Below, in pieces: positions 11,711-24,140 of a DNA stretch of 64,000 bases (within the stretch, counting starts at the first letter, position 1; the number at the start of each line of letters is the position of its first letter). The notes under the pieces are model-generated. The model searched no databases. It saw only the letters and a list, made by a program, of their open reading frames with translations, and was not told where the DNA came from. The DNA lies in assembly GCA_001632435.1 (NCBI GenBank), contig KV423976.1:1-64000 (forward strand). The letters run 5' to 3'. Origin of the DNA: Calocera cornea HHB12733. Taxonomy: Eukaryota; Basidiomycota; Dacrymycetes; Dacrymycetales; Dacrymycetaceae. A program made the translations under genes and the position numbers.

Positions 11711-12035
11711 GTTCTAATAACCGGAACGGGCCGAGGAATTGTAGGTACAGTAGTTGATTTTGAATCGGTGCCAGAATGTGGAAGGAATGTCAATCAATAA
11801 TGTAATCCTTCCCCTGGTGGCCAAGCAGAGGCATGCTTATTCGGCTGCGAGGCGGGGGCTGCACCTGCGCAGACCGAGGACTTTGAGTTTCGGGGCAATC
11901 GTTTGGAGCGAATACAGTACTGTAGGTGACACATGTACCTCCCTTTACTCCTATGCCCGCGTCAAGCAATCTGGACAGGGAAGCAAAGACCACTGGACGG
12001 AAATTAGAAGCTCCAGCAGTCCCGCATGGGGATAT
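11711..12035. other. 3' flank of lactonohydrolase, no gene seen
   Basis: Short overlapping frames only, with no domain. The stretch leads directly into the second CTTCCG array. Confidence 0.35.
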
Positions 12036-12350
12036 CTGCTTCCGTCGCATGCTGTTTGCATCCGCTGCGATCGTCTACCTCCGCTGAGTGTTTGCTTCCG
12101 CTAAAACATGTGCTTCCGCTCAACATTCTGCTTCCGGAACTTTTCTGCTTCCGTTGAATAATCCTGTTTCCGCTAGGACATTCGCATCGGTGGGACTTTT
12201 GTTTCCGTAATTGCGTTTACTTCCGCTGTTTGAGTTGTGTCCGCTACATCTTTGCTCCCGCTCAGAGATTTCTTTCCGTGTAACCATTTGCCTCCGCTGA
12301 AGAGTTCGCGTCCGCTATGCAGTTTGCTTCCGCTGCGACATTTGCTTCGG
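12036..12350 (+). repeat. CTTCCG core array 2
   Basis: About 15 units of the same core as array 1, again at 17-20 bp spacing on the plus strand and with unrelated spacers. Examples are TGCTTCCGCTAAAACATG and TGCTTCCGCTCAACATTC in the middle. Variants include TGCATCCGCT, TACCTCCGCT, TTCGCGTCCGCT and TTTGCTCCCGCT. The array ends at a CTTCGGGGACACC junction near 12345. Confidence 0.83.
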
Positions 12351-13037
12351 GGACACCATTTGATTCTAGCCGGAGCATACACGGGGTCACGGCCTCTAAC
12401 TAAAGCGCGAGGCAAGGGCGCATAGAGCGAACGTCACGTGAGACTCAGGAGTCCTCGCCGATCCGGTTCCTCTCCACGTGCCGCGAACAAGGCCACGGAG
12501 ACGGCGTCATGCACCGCACTTTTGTCCTGCTGCGCTAGCCCTCTGGAGCAATGTCAAACAACTGTCGGCTACCTGTCAGTCTTGCTGGTGACTCTTGTGA
12601 GCATGCCATAATCGCATGGCCATCCAGTGCCCAGCATACCCTTCTTGTTCTGGCCTGTGCATGGACAGAGTATCGCTTCCTTGGCGAAATGGCCATGGCC
12701 CGAACGTACATCCCGCCTGTATCTGTCCTCCTTTCCTCCTCTCTCCTTCCTCTCTCTCATTTCTTATCACCAACTGCGGCTGCTGCGTCAGACGCTCTCG
12801 CTACAAAGTCCACGCACTCGACGGCCGGCTCGTCTTCCTCTCTGCGATCCATCGACTCTGTTGCTCTCCTCCCTTCACGATCGTACCTTCCGCTTGCCGA
12901 CACTACTGAACTGACAGTCACCTTCTCCCAAACGCCCCGAGATCTGAACAGCTGGCCTCTTGTGGGCTGTATCTGTACATCGAAGACGTTCCGCTAACGA
13001 CAACACCCCGGCATGCACAGTTTCCTCATAGCGCGCT

Positions 13038-15152
13038 ATGCATCCTTCAGTACGCCCGTCACTTCATTATGATGAATTGTACGTCTAACAGCACTAGTCT
13101 GTATCATCCTCCTTCAGCTTTCAATCACTGTCTTTGCTGCATGGGCATTCACGGCCTTGCCAGTACAGGCGGCTGACCTCGGAATTGTGGAGCCATTCCT
13201 TGTCATTGTTGGGGCCATGACAGCCTTCTTCCTCCCCCCAATGTAAGCTTCCAGCATTACGCCCACACCCGAGGCAGAAAATAATGAAAGACAGCATGCT
13301 CGCAGACCTTTCTCTCCGAAATGCGCTACCGAGCAAGGCTTGGTTTGAGATTACCTGGATTGGGATTCTATGGGTACTTGAGCTAGCAGGCGGTCTTCGC
13401 CTCGCATTGGATGCCAACTATTTTGCTTGCCAACCAGCGGAAGTACTGCCTCAGGTCACGACACAAGGATGCATCGTACCTAAGGTGCTCCTTGGCCTTG
13501 TCTGGGCTGTACAATTCCTGTGTATGTATTTGTACCATCGTTCTGCACTCCCCCCAGCTAACAGCATTGTTTCAGTATTGTTCCATCTTGTTGGAATCCT
13601 TGTGCTCACAATTCGAACACCACGCCTGAAGCACCTTCCTCATCCGTTATTCATCTCCATTGCCCAGAACCCAATTCTACAACCTTCGATGCCCTCATTC
13701 AGTCCTGTGATGTCGCCGTCACCATCAGAGAAGCCAACAAAATCGAGTCAATATCGGAACAAGCTCGTGAGGAAGCGTGCTTCTGAACAACTTACTCTAA
13801 ATGACGGTGATGTCGATATGGGATTCTGGGGTAACGATAACGTGGACCCGGCCGAAAGCCTCGGGCCCAGCATGAGGGAAATTGCGGCTGAGGAAGCGTT
13901 AGGAGTGAAGAATCCCTCTGCACGGAGGAGGGCAAGTTCGTTGCCAGGATCCCACGGCAACATAGGACATCTCAACCCACCACCAGTGCCACCTCTTCCT
14001 GCCCATACTCGAACTGCCACAGCACCGGTTCTCTTCAAGCAGCGGCAAATTTCGATGCCACAGCTCTTGGCGCCTCATCAAGTTAACATGAATCTTATGC
14101 CGTTGCCGCAGACTGCCCTGCTGCATGAATCCCCCACCGATTACCCAGATCAGGCTCAGCCGCAGCCAATCCATCCGCAGCCATATTACTTGCACCCTCA
14201 GGCACCTCTCAGGGAGCGAACGTACAGCGTCCCGATCCACGTCTTTACAAATACCGGCCTGGCTTCAACAAATACGGCACGAGCTCACGATCCACTGCAC
14301 GGCGTATCGACCAGCGCCATGCGTAGTCAAACAATACCAACGCCTCACCCTAGGACTTCCGGGAACATACCCCCGATCTACCATGTCGCCGCGGCCACAA
14401 CTGTGACTGGAACACCGGACACGCAGCTCGACGTTCAGCAGATGTACCGATTCCAAGTTCCCGCGGAAGCTTTGGAAGAAGTACTACCAGTTCCTTCTTT
14501 TCCGAAGACACTGCAAACCCACACTGCCTCGCTGACGGACTCCTCACCCGCTCGCTCTCGAAGTCGGTATTTTTCGCGCCCCTCACAACCAGCTGTCATC
14601 CCAGATGTTGGTCGGAAAGCAAGACAGACCGTTCAGATCTCAGCTCCTCTTACAAGTATGTCTACATTCCCCGAACAGGCGGCACGTAGGATGTCTCAGC
14701 GTCCTTGTCATGCCCCCAAGCGCCTCACAATCCCAGGTCTTCTTGCGCCGCACCCGCCAGCTTGGCCAGCATCGGGTGCAAGCAGAGTCACCGCTGGACT
14801 TGCATATCCAGAATCGGCAACACTAATCGCACGGCGAGAAACGGAGAAGAAGCTGAATGGAGGAGTACGTACATTGGAAGAGCCGCGGAAGGCTTACACC
14901 CGGCCCTCCATCATTTTGGGTATCGCTAACCCTACGCCTACACCGTCACCCGGTCCACCCACCCCTTCTATCTACGCGCCATCTCCCGAGCCGATACTTT
15001 ACACAGAGGCGCGAACAGAGCAGGCGAAACACGGGGGCAGGAGACCAAGGAAAGAAAGCCTCAAGGATCTTGAGGAGGGAGGCGACCTTCGAGTGACGGG
15101 TGCCGAATTATATGCACGGTACGTGGCTGAAAGATATCCGTCGGCTGCGTAG
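13038..15152 (+). CDS. Four-TM (MARVEL-like) membrane protein with long disordered C-terminal tail
   Basis: The best model starts at ATG 13038 (MHPS), then splices (donor GTACGC, branch TCTAAC) to LSITVFAAWAFTALPVQA. A second intron of 51 nt joins FFLPP to IMLADLSLRNALPSKAWF; a third, 54 nt and phase-neutral, joins AVQF to LLFHLVGILVL. This yields four hydrophobic segments in the first 150 residues, like fungal MARVEL-type proteins. The rest (over 450 residues) is low-complexity, rich in Pro, Ser, His and Gln, and likely cytosolic and disordered, ending GAELYARYVAERYPSAA. Function unknown; membrane-domain organisation or cell-wall signalling is a guess. Exon 1 is the least certain part. Confidence 0.65.
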
Positions 15153-15474
15153 AATATGGCTGAACCAGACTGGTACGCGAATGTATTGTTGTCTGTAGCC
15201 TATTTTTATTATTTGTAAATTGTTGCAGTGGTGACGTAGTAAAATCAAATACCAAGAACAGATCTCGAAACTCCGTCGAGTGTGTCCCCGCACGCATCTC
15301 GATGTCATCCCCGGCTTTTTGCCTCCGTTTGTGCTAGAATAGTCGCTTGCTCATTACGAGTCAGACAGTGTCCGCTCATAAAGGGCGTCTTCTCTTCCAA
15401 ACCGCCGTCATCTACTTGATCGCTATTCTCTATTTCACCACCACCCGGACAATCAGTACCATTTCAAAGCTGCG

Positions 15475-16093
15475 ATGTCTAATACTGACTGGGACACGAA
15501 GCTCGTCATCGGCTCCAAGGCGCGAGCTGCTCCAAAGGTCGCACGATCAGAGTCGGACGTGAATGGTACGCGCTGCACGAGCATCGTAGTCTGCATATAC
15601 TCACCTTTGTTGCATACAGCTGCTCGTCGCACAGGAGGCATTGTTGCGACCGACAAAAAGACTACTGCAGGGTCGAACAAGGCACACGCTGGCACTGACC
15701 ACCAACGCATAGCCAAGCTTGACCGTGAGAACGAGGTTGCACCACCCCCAAAGGTGTCTCCCTCCGTGGGACGCGTATGTCGCTTTGGATCAACCCGGTA
15801 GTTACCAGCTAATGAGGCGTTCTCAGGCCATCATGGATGCCCGCGCAGCAGTGACGCCGCCGCTCTCCCAGAAGGATCTTGCACAGAAGATCAACGAGAA
15901 GCCGTCTGTCATCGCTGACTATGAGTCCGGCCGGGCTGTGCCTAATGCGCAGATTCTTGGCAAGATGGAGCGTATACTGAAGGTCAAGCTGAGAGGTGCG
16001 TTCATATGTCGGCGTCCGTTACTTGCGTTTGCTCATGATAATATGGCAGGTGCCGACATCGGCAAGAAGCTTGACCCTCCAGCCAAGAAATGA
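15475..16093 (+). CDS. MBF1: Multiprotein bridging factor 1 (transcriptional coactivator)
   Basis: Small coactivator that bridges bZIP activators and TBP and also protects against ribosomal frameshifting on collided ribosomes (family knowledge). Exon 1 starts [18 protein letters not shown], the conserved MBF1 N-terminus. Spliced exons give [20 protein letters not shown], then [17 protein letters not shown] joined to AIMDARAAV, then the helix-turn-helix (Cro/C1 type) [20 protein letters not shown] followed by [20 protein letters not shown]. The last exon, after a phase-1 intron, encodes [14 protein letters not shown]. Three introns; total about 150 residues, as usual for the family. Confidence 0.95.
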
Positions 16094-16250
16094 ACGACCA
16101 TCATATCTGATAGTTATGAATGTTCCTCCTTGGCCCGTCTCATAACTTCACTACTGCACCCTCTGTCATGAATCAACGTTGCTCATTATCATACCCAGAT
16201 AGACCTCGTGATAGACGATAGATGAAGTGATACACCCGGAACACACCCGA

Positions 16251-18036
16251 TTATGAACTCGCCGCGTCGCTAGGACCGCCCTGAGCCAACGTCAGTGAGA
16301 TGTCCCCTTACTCAAAGGCGGATAGATGCGCACGTAAGATATGTAATCGGCACTTTCGCAAGCCTTGTACTCCTGTACGAGCTCCTCCACGACCGCCCTG
16401 TACGAGTGATTAGCGAACACCGCGTGAAGAAACCCTCTCGACATACCTCGAGTCGTCGAATTCCTCCAGTCCGTTTTCAAACGTCTTGAACTTCTTGTAC
16501 TGCTCCAAGAACGCGTTGCGCTTGCGAAGCCGGTCGTATTGGTCAAGAGTGCGTCGGAAGAGCTGGAAACGAGATTCAGCACCTCTGATCCACAGACAGA
16601 CCACAACTCACTGAGGCGATGCTGGTATGGTTCGCCAGCATAAGGCCGCTGACACGATGGCTGGATGACACATATGGCGATTTCCTTGCCAGCGCTACCT
16701 GAATGGATGCAGGACCCCACGGAATAAAGTTCGCCAGCTGCCGCTCCCGAATGCGGAGGAGAGACTGGTGTACGTCTGTTGGGTCTACATCTCCTTGGAT
16801 GATGTTCAGAATGGAGATGTAGCAGGAATCCTTGCTTGGTACGGTCGACACAAGCCGATTCTTTGGTTGAAGCAGGCGTCGCATGACATCCAAGACAGTC
16901 GTCTTGCGGATGGACTTGGCCTAGGGTCACGGTCAGCGGAGTCATACGCGCGTATCGGCCGCGTCCCACCTTGTCTACGTTTTCTCCTGTGAACGGTGTG
17001 TAACTCGACATCAAGAAGTGGCAGCGCGGCGTCGGGATGAGAGATGCGATGATGCCGACCAGGTCGTTGTTCATGTATCCAGGATATCGCAACGTTGTCG
17101 TGCTGGCGGACATGACGGTGGAGACCTGTAAAGCGCGCTGTCAAGAAACTGTAAGACGAGGTTGAGAACGACGCGCACGATCTGATTTGTTTGGTCGTAG
17201 CTCGGGAAGTTTGCATTCAACCGATCGCCAGCAATCCTAGTGAGTGCAGCATTGTCCAGAACCACGACTGAATCCGCATGATTGACCAATCGCTTGAGCG
17301 TGAGAATGCTATTGTAGGGCTGAACAACGACATCCGATAGCTCCTCGTTGTTCGGAAAGACGGAATAGGTCTGGACGAGCTTTTTGGGATACTTATCGTT
17401 CAATCGCTCCAGAACGAAGGAACCGAGGCCTGAACCGGTCCCACCGGCAATAGAGTGCATAACCATGAAAGCCTGCACCGCGGTGAATGGTTCAGTTTAG
17501 TACGTAGATCCCTAACGCAAGCTGATACGCACCTCGAGCGAGTCACTTCCTTCCGCTTCACGGTCCATCATCTCGAAGATATCCTCATATATCTTCTCTC
17601 CTGCCTGATGACCTTGCGCCCAGTTGTTGCCTGCCCCACCGCCATCCTTGCTCGTGTAGATGTTCTCAGGGTTGTACAAGCTGGCGTAAGGACCGGCCAG
17701 GATGTTGTTGATGACCTGACGGGCAGATAACTGTCAGTGCTAGCGATCTGTGGACAGTGAAGTACTGCACTCTTGGTTCCAGATCCATCAGGATGGCCCT
17801 TGGTATATAATGCTCGTCATCCGCCTGGTAGAAGAACACGTCCTTCCGGTCACCGCCTTCGGTGGCCCACTCTTCAAGGGTACCGTCTTGACTGATGCCG
17901 TGCTCAGCGCACAGTCGTTGCCAAAACACCGATCCCACTATTTGGAATGATCAGCAAGGACCTCAGTTGCGTGCTATCGGTGCGTACTTTGGTTGCCGCA
18001 TTGTCCGATCTGGACTGTTATGATTTCGCGAGGCAT
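16251..18036 (-). CDS. Gamma-tubulin
   Basis: Nucleates microtubules at the spindle pole body within the gamma-tubulin small complex. The start is [16 protein letters not shown], matching the family N-terminus, with a donor at once after it. Visible motifs: [20 protein letters not shown], the tubulin nucleotide signature GGTGSGLGS within [74 protein letters not shown], and C-terminal [20 protein letters not shown]. The best 3' end splices a GTGCGC intron so that ADYISY is followed by GGPSDAASS and stop at 16251-16253; without this the frame would end at 16292. About nine short introns. Same strand as NUC1, 190 bp downstream of it. Confidence 0.93.
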
Positions 18037-18225
18037 GGTGGTGGACGGGGACGACGATATGGGCCGACGCGTGGGGACGACGCGTCGCGTGTTCTCTCAG
18101 GGTCTCATTTGGGCAGCCACACAACGTCTGCGCGACTGACATCAATGCTTCCACTACTTGCTCTTCTAGTGGTGACCAACTGCCAGAAAACGATGCGTAT
18201 ATACCAGGTCTAATCAAAATATGCA

Positions 18226-19414
18226 TCATCTACTCGGTGGCGGGCCCAACCTCATTGGGCGGCCTCCTCCACCCTGCACGGTCTTCTGCGCATCGTCAAA
18301 CCTTCTGACGGTCACGTCGCAGCTCGTACTCCTGCATATTTGCTTGCTTTCCTTCTTGATCTTGTCCGAAAACAGCGTCAGCCCAGCGGCCTTCTCGATC
18401 GTCTCTACTGGAACGCTGAAACTTTCTAGCCGCGCATTGTCGGGTATAGGCGCGTTGGGCAGCACAAACGCGCCTAGTGAGAGCTCAATAATCTTGGGCG
18501 TTGCAGGTGACGTGGGCCGAGAGGCGAGGACAACTTTTGCAAAATGCGTTGGAACGGCCACGTTCGGGGGATTGCCGATAACCTCGTATGACTATGCGGA
18601 GCGTCAGTGTACGCGCGTGTCGGTGGGTCCGATAACGCACCACTCGCCACTTACTGTCCGCGGGGTCCTGTCGCGGAAGGTATAAGGGCACGGTGAAGAC
18701 ATACACGTCGGAGAAGGAGGACGTGAGCCGACGGCACCAGTCCTCAACGTATGCCCAGTCTGTCCATGTGATTAGAACTGCCGGGCGAGATCGTCTTAGC
18801 ACGTACAATGCCGGTTGAAGCCCGCACCGACTTGAGGGGCAATGTTGGACAGAAGAAAGGTCTCATCCATAGCGGTCTAGCAACACTCAGTCCTCAGACA
18901 AGCATTAAGATGCCAGCCGCGCCACGGACCTGCGAGATCTTGGCGTCGGCCGCAGGTACCATGTGACCCCTGTCATACCCGCTCCTGAAGTAGTCTGACA
19001 GTTTCGCCCGGAATGGCTCAGGCAGAGTCTCATCCTCCTTGAACTGTGAGTTGCCGCGGTCACCCCGACCTGGGTCGTCTGGCTCAGATGGCACCTTGCC
19101 TAGCGAAGCAAGCGTCAGGTGCTCGGCAGTCCAGGCAGGGTGTCGCAGTTTTCGGTCGTACCCAGCGGCATAAGCCGTCCGTTGTAGTATGTCGCACACC
19201 GGTCCTGTATTGACATCAGCAACATGGTTCTGATGCTGACACCGCTGTGCATACCTGGGTGGCCATATTTTAAGACATCGCTCGGTGCCTTGGTCAAGTC
19301 CGGAGCGGCACTGGCAGACATAATCGGCTTCGGGCACGTAACAGCCACCGCTCCCCCACCGATCACAGCGCCGGCTGCGAAAGCTGCTATTGCGACCACG
19401 ATGTTGCTGGACAT
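18226..19414 (-). CDS. NUC1: Mitochondrial DNA/RNA non-specific endonuclease (EndoG/NUC1)
   Basis: Sugar-non-specific nuclease of the mitochondrial intermembrane space, involved in mtDNA maintenance and programmed cell death in fungi (family knowledge). The N-terminus has a hydrophobic anchor (VVAIAAFAAGAVIGGGAVAV). The next exons give GYDRKLRHPAWTAEHLT and the catalytic signature SGYDRGHMVPAADAK, with the DRGH metal/His motif. Then TAMDETFLLSNIAPQVGAGF (expected Asn) and the YVEDW and VYVFTVPLYLP segments of the fold. The last exon contains VAVPTHFAKVVLASRP and AFVLPNAPIP, and ends in a basic tail. Length, about 330 residues, fits the family. A short spacer separates it from gamma-tubulin. 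Confidence 0.92.
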
Positions 19415-19639
19415 GGAAGGAGGTGGTACAGGTCACAGGGTTTGGCCTCCTGTATCGACTGTCACGGCTGTTACGCAGGAACCAAACCGGTTCGGCGATC
19501 GGCAGGCGCAGGGGTCTGCCCGATATTTGACGTGTGCCACGTGCAAAGCTGCAGATGAAGCAATGGAAATAGTCCGCTCCGCCAAAAAACCTGGACAAAT
19601 CGGGGGAGTGGGACACCTCATTTGCTTCCGTCCAATTAG

Positions 19640-20079
19640 TTTCCACGTGTGGTTTCCATAACATATCCAGCAATGTATTAAATGTCGCAGATATTTGGGT
19701 TTACAATATGCATTTTATTGAACTATCTAAGCAGCATTACAAGTGGAAGCAGTATAAAGAGGCATTCAGGGCTGCGGCTGTTTGAATTTCAGTGCCTGCT
19801 GTTCAGCATGCAGCTTATCATATTTGGCTTTGTATGCATCTAGAGTGTCTTTAAGTTCATGCTGCATGAGGAGCATATCACGGTAAGAGGTGCCTAGTTG
19901 CATGAGCTTGTACATACTCTGTTAAAGCAGATAGGCAGTTTGGCTGTTTAAAATGTGTTGTCTTTCAAGTTGCATATGAAGATTGTGTGGGTTTTGGATG
20001 AGGTGCACAATAGAAAGCACATTTGAAGTAGAAGTGTTGTTGCCAGCATTTGAAGCTGGTAAGGCAGTGCCTGTTACCA
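19640..20079. other. AT-richer spacer, no gene recognised
   Basis: Upstream of NUC1. One isolated CTTCCG core (ATTTGCTTCCGTCC) occurs at about 19619. The rest has stop-broken frames on both strands and may be decayed transposon sequence. I cannot assign it. Confidence 0.35.
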
Positions 20080-20673
20080 TGTCAGGGGACACCCTGCTTG
20101 GCCCACACTTTGGCCAGTTTTGGCAATGTTCACACAGGTTTGGTTGTTTTCAATAGAGTGCGGCTCTCATGGTATACCTTTGGACAACTGAACAATGAGT
20201 TCAGCCATACTGGCACAGGATTGGGTAAGGCTCTGCAAGGCTGTGACCCTTTGGCTATGCGGGGCTATGTTTGCCTATGTGCAGCTGTGTTTGGCAGTGC
20301 TTCAGGCAGTGTTGGGCAGTATATTGGTGTTTTGGGAGAAGCTGAGGCTATGTTAGCTGCTTTGTATATAACCTTTGGTAGCTTGGGAAGCTTCTCCTTA
20401 GATCTGATCTCTGAGGAATCTCCATAGTCTTGTGAGAAAGCCTGGTCATCACATCCATCCTCCTGCCCCAAACTTCCAAACTCTCTCCAAACTCTGCTGG
20501 CTTCATCTAAACTACCTTCAATGTCCCACATATCTCCTAGTTGGACTTACAAAGGGTATGAGTGGTTAGTTATTGGATACTGTCAGCCACAACCTCCTCC
20601 AAATCCCTTGTCTTTGGTCTCTTTGACTCAGTTGGGTTTAGTCAGCAGCCTTGCTAGACTGTGTGCCCTCACA
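20080..20673 (+). mobile_element. Solo LTR, copy 1 (TGTCAGGGGACACC ... CCCTCACA)
   Basis: Starts with TGTCAGGGGACACC and ends with CCCTCACA, the same ends as the LTR at 45035-48855, which has a clear target duplication. It contains a TATA-like TGTATATAACC and the downstream block GATCTGATCTCTGAGG. A related copy lies inverted at 49027-49628. No internal retrotransposon domains adjoin either side, so this is a solo LTR. Flanks TACCA and GTATG do not match, so the original target duplication is lost or the copy is recombined. The superfamily is not provable; Ty3-type is plausible. Confidence 0.75.
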
Positions 20674-20679
20674 GTATGA

Positions 20680-20840
20680 CTGTGCACATGGATAGCATGA
20701 CCGTGCATGGGAATAGTATGACCGTGCACATGAATAGTAGGACTGTGACCATGCACATGAATAGTGGGACTGTGCACGTGAATAGTAAAACCGTGCACGT
20801 GAATAGTAGGACCATGCACACTGCGAGTGTGAATGGTATT
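20680..20840 (+). repeat. Minisatellite, 21-bp unit
   Basis: About seven tandem units of a sequence close to GACCGTGCACATGAATAGTA directly follow the solo LTR. The unit length of 21 is a multiple of 3, so frames stay open through it (MTVHMNS-like), but this is a consequence of the repeat and not evidence for a gene. Some units lost or gained 3 bases. Confidence 0.8.
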
Positions 20841-21728
20841 GCTATCACTGGTGGGCCCATGAACTCTGTAGTGGTAAATGGCACAAGAATAGAGGGATAT
20901 TGTGTGCCCCAGTTGGAATATGTGGAGGAGAAGAAGGAATTCCGAAACAAACCCCATGTGGAGTGAAAGCCAGTGTGGAAGGTCTGCAGCACAATACAGC
21001 TTGACATGGGTCCTGGGGTCTTTCATGTACTGGGCATGTACCCTCTTGCACCAAACTTGATTCAAAATGCGGGGATGCAGGCGGCGCATGCGCCATCCTT
21101 GGGAGATGTGCATCGCGCGTTATACAGCACCAGCGGGGCGGCTAGTTTACATCCACGGCAAGCGCGGGGTCAACGGAACAATTCCACCAGATTACTACAG
21201 CAAATGACATGCAACAACTTTAACACTTCGTGCTCCACCCGCACAAGACGGGCATCAAGACAAGAGTTCAAGCAAGGTGAGGATATACAGCCTCAAGGTC
21301 AAGGTGCTTGAGGCAAGAAAACATGGGAAAGGCATGGAAAGGCAAATGAACGTCGTGGACCAAAACAGACGCGAAGGCCGTTTCGGAGATTCAGGCCTCA
21401 TCGGACACCTGAACGTGGACAGCTCGTCAGTTGCTCGTGCTTACTTCGATTATTGTATGTTGAGCGTGGGAGTTAAGTGGAAAGATGTTTGGAAACGCGA
21501 GACGTTGGAGCAGATGCAGCGTGCAGGTCATTTCTCATTCGGGTTCGTTTCTTCGTCAGAGAGCTGGTTCGAATGTCGGCCGGGTATCAGGGAGGCAACG
21601 CCAATTAAGGAGTTGACAGGAAAACAAATATACATCGATGCGTGGCGAAGTGTGTAAGGGGAGACGTGCGGCTCTGGAAATATGCGCATGTGCATGAGTA
21701 CATGACACATATCCCCGAAAGTTGGCGC
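20841..21728. other. Spacer with open frames of unknown status
   Basis: A plus-strand frame of about 105-126 codons (21277-21657, with internal ATG and WKDVWKRETLEQMQRAGHFS) is the longest, but no start context, splice pattern or family supports it. It could be a remnant exon of a decayed gene. The last part is the 3' flank of the RRM/R3H gene. Confidence 0.3.
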
Positions 21729-23741
21729 TCAGATCTCAAGTGGTTGGTGGGTGGTGGCCTCCAATCCACCGTTCGCATTTGCGGTGTTGTTCTGGGGCTG
21801 CGCATTCTCGGCGGCGCTACGGTTTCGACCCAAGAAACCGCTTCCTCCAGCAGCGGATGGGCCGCGAGGCTGTCGAACAACACTAGAAGCGCTACTGCCG
21901 CTGGAAGCGGTGCTTGCCGATGAAGTGCTCGTCGTCAAGCCATTGTTGGCCGATGTCAGTCCAGCGGGAAGTGCAGGAACAGGCGGGACAGGCACTGGTG
22001 GGAGGATCGGATTGCCAAATAACGCGCCGATGTCCGAGCCACGAGTGCGGGGCGGGGTCGAGGTGGAAATCGTTGCGAAGTGGCCACCCTGTGAGTTATT
22101 ATGGGCCGCATGCAAGTTGGAGTTACTGCGTCTCATGGCAAGCGTCGGCGTCGTGGATGCGGATAGACCAGGTGCAGAGAGAAAACTGCCCGAGAAGGGA
22201 GACGTGCCTAAGCCAGATGATCGCAACGAAGGCATCGACTTCTTCAGGCGAAGAGATGCCATCGTCGTCGTCGCCGAATCGTTTGGGGATAGCAGATTCT
22301 GCGACGTGGCTCGGGAAAGAGTCGCCGGGTGTCGCGTCGGTGTCCGGCCCTCTGGCGGCTCTCGCGTGACCACAGCATATCGATCTTCGCCTTCCCCTAC
22401 GGAGTAGTGATAGACACCCAGCTTCTGCGCAATCAGATGCACAGTACGACGCTGTTTTGGCGTCAAAGAGCGAGAAAAGGCCAGCTCATCTCGCATGCGG
22501 TCGTCCTTGAACAGCAACACCCGAGAATAGATATCCAAAGTCGTTGGATCGTTCATGTCAATCTCTGTGCCATGCGTGAGTATTGCCCGCCGTGTTATGG
22601 CAATATGCGCACCGTTCTTATTAGATGCAGGGGCAGACAGCGGAGGAGGACTGGCCGATGCCATTGAGATGTTCATGCCATTAACATGGCCACCGCTGCT
22701 TGGCAGCTGAAGCTGCGGCAACCCCACTTGAGGTGTATACACTCCGTTTCCCAGTCCACCGATGAGACTGGCCGGCGCAGGAGCACCGGACATGTTTCCG
22801 AGGAGATCACCACCATCGGGGCTACCCCAAGGTGACACCGGACTGACCCCGCTCGGCAGCGGAGGAACAGACACTTGTGACTGTGGGCTTGGTCTGTCGA
22901 AACCCATGCTCCGCATGCGACGCAATGCCTTCTCGCGCTCGATGCGCTCCTTCTCGCCAGCTTGAAGGACCTTTTTGTACTCAACTCGCAGCTTCCTGCC
23001 CTGAACATCAAATCCATTGAGGGCGGCAACGACAGCATCGGCATCGGCTGCTTGGCGGAAGTTTGCGAAGGCAAGTCCACGGAAAGCTCCCAGTGCATCG
23101 AGGTGATAGTTGAATGCATACGGTGTTGGGATATTCAGTGACGCCTAATAGTAGTGTTAGGATAGATATAGTGATCTGGAAGGCACGTAACGCACGATGA
23201 TGTCAAGCAATGTTTCACGTTTCACGTTGAACGGGATGTTCTTGATGACAATGGCTGTGGGAATGATGTCCTCATCGACAGTGGTCAGGCCACCGTTGGG
23301 CGTGTGGACCATCGGAGGTATCATGTTTTGTGGTGCTCCACCGTTCAGACGCGGCGGGGAGCCTCCATTGCTGGAAAGATCGAAGTCGCCAACGCCGAGT
23401 GCGGCAGTCGAAGCAGAGGACGGTAACGAGCTGGGAGGAGAGAGCGAGCGACTTTCTGGACGACTTTCCGATTCTAGCCACTGAGACGGAAGCGCAGCAC
23501 GAGCAATCTGCTTCTTGTGCGGCGAGTAGGGCGCATTATAAGCGATGTTGGGCATTGCAGAGAATGGCGAAGCGGATCCAGCGGACGGCGTATAGGCATA
23601 AGGATTCATCAACGGCTGCTGAGGCGGAGGCGTGGGGATGCCGAAGCCGCCGAGGATGTCCTCGCGCCGATACTGAACGCCGAGTGGGGGAGATGGGCTA
23701 TCTGATATGCTCAATTTTGCGAGCGACGGCGGGGAGGCCAT
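21729..23741 (-). CDS. RRM and R3H domain RNA-binding protein (Pin4/Cip2-like)
   Basis: Likely a cytoplasmic mRNA regulator. Start taken at MASPPSLAKLSISDSPSPP (23741; an in-frame ATG lies 15 bases upstream). A Pro/Ser-rich N-terminal region holds possible phosphorylation sites. The RRM follows: IPTAIVIKNIPFNVKRETL (RNP2-like), an intron after LLDIIV, then NIPTPYAFNYHLD, FRGLAFANFRQAADADAVV (RNP1-like), and GRKLRVEYKKVLQAGEKERI. After a linker comes an R3H domain: ILTHGTEIDMNDPTTLDIYS, LLFKDDRMRDELAFSRSLTP, RTVHLIAQKLGVYHYSVGEG. The tail is Ser/Asn-rich. This domain order is typical of fungal relatives of yeast Pin4/Mdt1 and fission-yeast Cip1/Cip2, linked to cell-cycle and stress mRNAs. One clear intron. 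Confidence 0.88.
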
Positions 23742-24140
23742 GGCGAGGATTGGCAAAACGACGTTGATGATGTATGCGCGTTAAAATGAGGGGCGGAGAA
23801 GAGCGAGCGAGACGAGCGGGGTGGTCGAAACTGGGATAAGGATGGAGCGACAAGGTCGACGGGGAGGACAAGGCCGGTCGGAGGGCGGAGTGAAGGCGGG
23901 CGGTCGTCGTTGTACAGGGTGATGTGAAGAGGACAACTGACAATGCAATGCAGCCTGTCGTCCCTCCTTTTGGTGGGTGCCGTACGGCAGCAATGCCTCA
24001 TTTGCCTCCGCTCTTTCCGCACGTGAGGCTCGTGTGTCTGGAATTATACGACGACGACCTCGAGGTGTGCTTGACTGCCCTTTCTGCTTTTCATCCCTCT
24101 CTGCAACGCTACTTTGGACAGTGTACATGGTCCTACTGCC

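Noticed and set aside
21277..21657. 126-codon plus-strand frame as a gene
   Set aside because: No family resemblance, no splice signals, next to repeats; kept only as a note in the spacer entry.
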